A DNA stretch of 9,583 nt, from assembly GCA_903879825.1 (NCBI GenBank), contig CAIRND010000230.1, forward strand, positions 1 through 9,583. The letters are read 5' to 3'. Positions 6,483 to 9,583 of the stretch are shown one piece after another; positions within the stretch are counted from its first letter, which is position 1, and each line of letters opens with the position of its first letter. The translations under genes were made by a program, and so were the position numbers. The stretch is from an uncultured Geobacteraceae bacterium. GTDB taxonomy: Bacteria; Desulfobacterota; Desulfuromonadia; Geobacterales; Pseudopelobacteraceae. The notes beneath the pieces are model-generated. The model did not search any database, was not told where the DNA came from, and saw only the letters and a program-made list of their open reading frames with translations.

Positions 6483-7223
6483 TTATTCCCTCCGCCGTAA
6501 ACATCCCAGAAATTCCTCACAAGAGAGCTGATCTTTTCTGACCAGATGGGCGATTTCTCTACTCATAGCCAGCTTTTCACCCTCTTTCATGTTCTCTTTC
6601 AGAAGTACAAAAAGAGGAGTGTTGCTGCTGTATGGGTCCAGTCGAAGGCGTTCCAGAAGTTCAAAAGCCGACATATCAGATAACATCTGGTTGCAGAAAA
6701 TCATATAGACCGGATGAATCGATGAAAGAGCCAGGGCCTCTTTGCCGGTATAACCTTTTACCACCTCAAAACCTAGTAGTTCTATCTCTTTGGAAAGTTT
6801 ATCTTCACCGGATCGAGAGACTACCATTGACTGCAAATCCCATGTTTCCAAATCTTCCATCAGCCCATAGACCGCTAAACGATTGTGGAGATGTTGCCCG
6901 TCGACCGGAAGGGTAAAAAAACCGGCAACCGGAAACACGCCACCAACCTTCCCCTTTTCACTTAAATACACCGGCAATACGGGGATATTTCGGGTAGCGG
7001 CAGAGGTCTTTATTTTGAGTAGAATCCCCCAGCCATCGTCAGAATAAGGAGAAATATCAAGTACTATGCCTAATGGCCTGCCAGCTTCAATAATATCGAG
7101 CTGGCCCATTTTGCAGTCATAGCCGCCGATTGTCAGGTATGAGGAGAGCAACTCTTCACGGCCTTCTCCCGGTTTTATTCCGAGTAACCATAGCTCACTT
7201 CGCGGTGTAGTGCTCTCTGCCAT
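6483..7223 (-). CDS. Tandem degenerate receiver-domain protein (pseudo-receiver), function unknown
   Basis: A 246-residue soluble protein with two regions that look like response-regulator receiver folds (about 11-120 and 130-243) and no output domain. The first keeps an Asp where the phosphoacceptor would sit (GIVLDIS, D56) but lacks the acidic pair at the end of strand 1 and has Leu in place of the conserved Lys (FFTLPVD). The second has GYTGKEAL and a LERLRLDPYSSNTPLFVLL stretch typical of receivers, but Asn at the acceptor position (IFCNQML, N178) and no acidic pocket (VVSRSGE). Ordinary Asp phosphorylation is therefore unlikely in the second and doubtful in the first. The start ATG (7221-7223) has a clear GAGGAG site. 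It lies 72 bp after hldE on the same strand and ends at the shared terminator. A role as a protein-binding scaffold, or in control of LPS or chemosensory proteins, is speculation. Confidence 0.78.
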   Translation of the reverse strand: MAESTTPRSELWLLGIKPGEGREELLSSYLTIGGYDCKMGQLDIIEAGRPLGIVLDISPYSDDGWGILLKIKTSAATRNIPVLPVYLSEKGKVGGVFPVAGFFTLPVDGQHLHNRLAVYGLMEDLETWDLQSMVVSRSGEDKLSKEIELLGFEVVKGYTGKEALALSSIHPVYMIFCNQMLSDMSAFELLERLRLDPYSSNTPLFVLLKENMKEGEKLAMSREIAHLVRKDQLSCEEFLGCLRRRE

Positions 7224-7295
7224 AGCAGCTCCTCTCTCCAGACCTTGATCAATCGAGTCTTCTCTTACCAGAAAGCTGAGCCAAAAACCAGCTAT

Positions 7296-8768
7296 CTATT
7301 CAGCGGCATACAGTTCAAGAATTTTTTCAATAATATTTGTCGTCGATTTGCCATCGACAAAGGTGACCAGCTCTACCCGACCACCGTATGCTTCGACTAC
7401 ATCTTTTCCGACGACGCCATCAAGCGAATAATCGCCCCCCTTGGCCAGAATATGGGGTTTAAGAGCGGTTATCAGCTCCAAAGGGGTATCTTCTTCAAAT
7501 ACAATCACATAATCGATACAATCCAGAGCCGCCAGCAGATGGGCCCGTTCGTCCTGGTCAATCAACGGACGTTTTGCCCCTTTGAGGCGCCGCACAGAGG
7601 CATCGCTGTTAAGTCCCAGTACCAGCAGGTCGCCAAGGCTCCGTGCTTTTTGCAAATATTTCACATGACCGGCATGCAGCAGATCAAAACAGCCATTGGT
7701 GAAAACGATCCGCTTGCCCCTGCCCTTTTCTGCAGCAATCAATGGAGTTAACACATCCAGGCTCTTTATTTTGACATGACTGTCTTTGTGGGCCAGTGAA
7801 ACCGTGTCGATTATTTCCTGCGGTGTCACGATCGAAGTCCCCAGCTTGCCCACGGCAATGCCCGCTGCTACGTTCGCCAGGCGGGCTGATTCTGCCATAC
7901 CGGAACCGGAAGCGATACCGACCGCCAGCGTCGCCAGCACGGTATCCCCTGCACCGGAAACATCAAAAACTTCGCGGGCGACCGTCGGGATGTGGACGAC
8001 GCCACCCCCCTTCGAGAAAAGCGACATCCCCTCTTCGCTGCGGGTAATCAGCAGATGTTGTATGCCTGTGGCGTCCATGATAACGCTGGCGGCTTGTGCC
8101 AGAGAAGCGGCATCTGTGATGGCAATTTTCGATGCGGCTTCGGCCTCCTTGCGATTAGGCGTCAACAGTGTTGCACCGGAGTAACGGCTGTAATCAGTCC
8201 CTTTCGGGTCTACCAGTACCGGTATGCCATGCACACCTGCAGCTGAAACTGCCGCAGCAATAACCGCCGGGGTCAGGACACCCTTGTTGTAATCAGAAAG
8301 CACGACAACCGAATAATCACCGGCGCGAGCGGTGATCCAGTCACAAAGCTGCTGCTCAACAGCAGCCGGCAACGCCTCCCGCGATTCACGATCAATGCGC
8401 ACGATCTGTTGATGGGCCGCCACGACTCTCGTTTTACGACTCGTGCGACGATCGGGGTCCAGAAAAATTGCCTGGGTATCAATATGGTGGTGGCAAAACT
8501 GCCCCAGCAGCTCGCGGCCATTCTGGTCATCACCGACAACGGAGCAAACCGAAACCTGCGCACCCAGCGCCGCCAGATTATGCACGACATTGCCTGCACC
8601 TCCAAGGCGGAGCTCTTCGCGGATCACATCAACCACCTGCACCGGCGCCTCCGGTGAGATACGTTCCGCTTTGCCCCACAGATATTCATCCAGCATCAGA
8701 TCACCAACAACCAGACAACGGATGTCGGCACTATGAGCAAAAAGAGTTTCAACTGCGGTACGATCCAT
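7296..8768 (-). CDS. hldE: Bifunctional heptose-7-phosphate kinase / heptose-1-phosphate adenylyltransferase
   Basis: Makes ADP-D-glycero-beta-D-manno-heptose for the LPS inner core. The N-terminal half phosphorylates heptose-7-P at C1; the C-terminal half adds AMP after the 7-phosphate is removed by GmhB. The 490 residues compare with about 477 in E. coli. The kinase domain (about 15-330) is of the PfkB/ribokinase type, with ERISPEAPVQVV (35-46), LGGAGNVVHNLAALG (55-69) and the signature DVSGAGDTVLATLA (269-282, catalytic D275). The adenylyltransferase domain (about 350-490) has FTNGCFDLLHAGH (356-368, with the HxGH motif) and ends in STTNIIEKI as in other HldE proteins. Both halves look intact. 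The start ATG (8766-8768) follows GGGAGG. It lies 29 bp after gmhA in the same operon. I see no gmhB or hldD in the window. Confidence 0.97.
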   Translation of the reverse strand: MDRTAVETLFAHSADIRCLVVGDLMLDEYLWGKAERISPEAPVQVVDVIREELRLGGAGNVVHNLAALGAQVSVCSVVGDDQNGRELLGQFCHHHIDTQAIFLDPDRRTSRKTRVVAAHQQIVRIDRESREALPAAVEQQLCDWITARAGDYSVVVLSDYNKGVLTPAVIAAAVSAAGVHGIPVLVDPKGTDYSRYSGATLLTPNRKEAEAASKIAITDAASLAQAASVIMDATGIQHLLITRSEEGMSLFSKGGGVVHIPTVAREVFDVSGAGDTVLATLAVGIASGSGMAESARLANVAAGIAVGKLGTSIVTPQEIIDTVSLAHKDSHVKIKSLDVLTPLIAAEKGRGKRIVFTNGCFDLLHAGHVKYLQKARSLGDLLVLGLNSDASVRRLKGAKRPLIDQDERAHLLAALDCIDYVIVFEEDTPLELITALKPHILAKGGDYSLDGVVGKDVVEAYGGRVELVTFVDGKSTTNIIEKILELYAAE

Positions 8769-8797
8769 ACAACCTCCCTGGTTTACCGGTAACGTTA

Positions 8798-9367
8798 TTA
8801 TGCAAAAAGAGTCTTTTCCAGCAGATCACAAACGATATGGATGATGGTGATATGCCCTTCCTGAACCCGTGGTGTATCAGAGGTCGGCACTATCAGCGCC
8901 AGATCACAGACATCCTTAATCGTGCCACCATCTTTCCCAAGCAGTCCAACCGTGCGGCACCCTTGTTCGCGTGCCAGCAGCAACGCCTGCAGCACATTGG
9001 GAGAATTGCCGCTGGTTGAGATCCCGACGACGACATCGCCCGGTGCAGCCAATGCTTCAATCTGACGGCTGAAAACCTTGTCAAATCCATAGTCATTACC
9101 GATGGCGGTCAAAATCGAGGTATCTGTTGAAAGCGCAATCGCCGGCAGAGCTCGCCGTTCCATCTTGAAGCGCCCGACTATTTCAGCGACAAAATGCTGG
9201 GCATCTGCCGCTGAACCACCATTGCCCATTACCAGCAGCTTGCCGCCCCGCCTGTAGGTTTCCACCAGCAGCGTCACCATATCTGCAATGAGAGGCGACA
9301 ATTCTGTTTCAACGCGGGAGATGACTGCTCGATGAGCCGCTAATTGTGATGCAATCTCTGCTATCAT
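8798..9367 (-). CDS. gmhA: Sedoheptulose-7-phosphate isomerase (phosphoheptose isomerase)
   Basis: Converts sedoheptulose-7-phosphate to D-glycero-D-manno-heptose-7-phosphate, the first step of ADP-heptose synthesis. The 189 residues form a single SIS domain, close to the E. coli length. Visible are GNGGSAADAQHFVAEIVGRF (48-67) with H58 and E62 at the metal/catalytic positions, STDTSILTAIGNDYGF (80-95), the phosphate-binding STSGNS (117-122), and RVQEGHITIIHIVCDLLE with Q169 and H177, spaced 8 apart like the metal-binding Gln/His of E. coli GmhA. The start ATG (9365-9367) has a strong AGGAGG site 7 bases upstream and overlaps the stop of the upstream gene (ATGA), suggesting translational coupling. 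Its substrate is made by transketolase, which is also encoded in this window but in a separate operon. Confidence 0.97.
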   Translation of the reverse strand: MIAEIASQLAAHRAVISRVETELSPLIADMVTLLVETYRRGGKLLVMGNGGSAADAQHFVAEIVGRFKMERRALPAIALSTDTSILTAIGNDYGFDKVFSRQIEALAAPGDVVVGISTSGNSPNVLQALLLAREQGCRTVGLLGKDGGTIKDVCDLALIVPTSDTPRVQEGHITIIHIVCDLLEKTLFA

Positions 9368-9583
9368 TGGTGTTCCTCCTGAAGGCTCCCCGTGGTGGTA
9401 TCTGCCGGAGAGTGGATGCTGTTATTCCAATTATATAACTCTTCACACGGTAGAGCCGCATCTACGCCCGGAAAAGAGACACCGCTGCAGCCGCACACGT
9501 CACAGAGCTCCGGCGACGCACTCCGCAGCGCTGCAACCTTGCGCTTGATATCCCTGAGCGGAAACAGAAGTGATACCTGCAGC
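9364..9583 (-). CDS. Unidentified protein, C-terminal 72 residues, Cys-containing, cut by window edge
   Basis: An open frame entering from the right edge on the minus strand and ending in a TGA (9364-9366) that overlaps the gmhA ATG by four bases. The other two minus-strand frames meet stops within this stretch, and the overlap plus the ribosome site inside the frame's end support a real gene. The visible part begins LQVSLLFPLRDIKRKVAALR, then has SPELCDVCGCSG (about 24-35) with a CxxCxC cluster, and a further Cys in LPCEELYNW (about 44-52). The last 20 residues are polar and look unstructured. The Cys cluster might bind a metal such as zinc, but this is inference. I do not recognise the family; the rest of the gene lies outside the window. 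Its position suggests co-expression with the ADP-heptose genes. Confidence 0.6.
   Translation of the reverse strand, partial: LQVSLLFPLRDIKRKVAALRSASPELCDVCGCSGVSFPGVDAALPCEELYNWNNSIHSPADTTTGSLQEEHQ

Noticed and set aside
7245..7252. TTGATCAA palindrome before the receiver gene as an Fnr-type operator
   Set aside because: The half-sites abut without the 4-base spacer needed for an FNR box; an 8-base palindrome is expected by chance.
7274..7293. Hairpin AGCTG/CAGCT between hldE and the receiver gene
   Set aside because: Only a 5-bp stem with a 10-base loop and no T run; too weak to call a terminator.
8468..9019. 183-codon open frame on the plus strand spanning hldE and gmhA
   Set aside because: Antisense to two well-supported genes, with a His/Pro/Gln-rich translation and no ribosome site.

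Overview
The window reads as a piece of core chromosome from a Gram-negative bacterium. It carries ADP-heptose genes for lipopolysaccharide, two lipoprotein parvulins, a Crp/Fnr regulator with a DNR/FNR-type recognition helix, and a DAHP synthase of the Thermotoga-like class. That gene mix, together with the degenerate receiver protein, suggests a deltaproteobacterium of the Desulfuromonadales/Geobacter type. This taxonomic guess is inference from gene content and was not tested. No insertion sequence, phage gene, CRISPR array, rRNA or tRNA was seen.

Layout. (1) Positions 1-4050, minus strand: transcription runs thiL -> tkt -> crp/fnr-type regulator -> aroF-type DAHP synthase (cut by the left edge). 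Gaps are 15-28 bp, so this looks like one operon, and a good sigma70-type promoter lies upstream of thiL. The enzymes form a metabolic line: ThiL makes thiamine diphosphate, transketolase needs it and makes or uses erythrose-4-phosphate, and DAHP synthase consumes erythrose-4-phosphate to start aromatic amino-acid synthesis. (2) Positions 4051-4269: a divergent intergenic region with promoters for both sides and a 13-bp direct repeat. (3) Positions 4270-6400, plus strand: two SurA/PrsA-like parvulin prolyl isomerases in tandem, both predicted lipoproteins. They are separated by a stem-loop and followed by a strong, probably two-way terminator. (4) Positions 6483-9583, minus strand: a Cys-containing unknown gene (only its 3' end is present) -> gmhA -> hldE -> a tandem degenerate receiver protein. 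This is an ADP-heptose operon for the LPS inner core; its first visible gene overlaps gmhA by 4 bp.

Most of the window is ordinary housekeeping. The points most worth a second look are the pseudo-receiver protein attached to the heptose operon, the regulator placed between tkt and the DAHP synthase gene, the direct repeat at the thiL promoter, and the unidentified gene coupled to gmhA. Two annotated starts should be moved: tkt to the ATG at 3020 and the first parvulin to the GTG at 4270.
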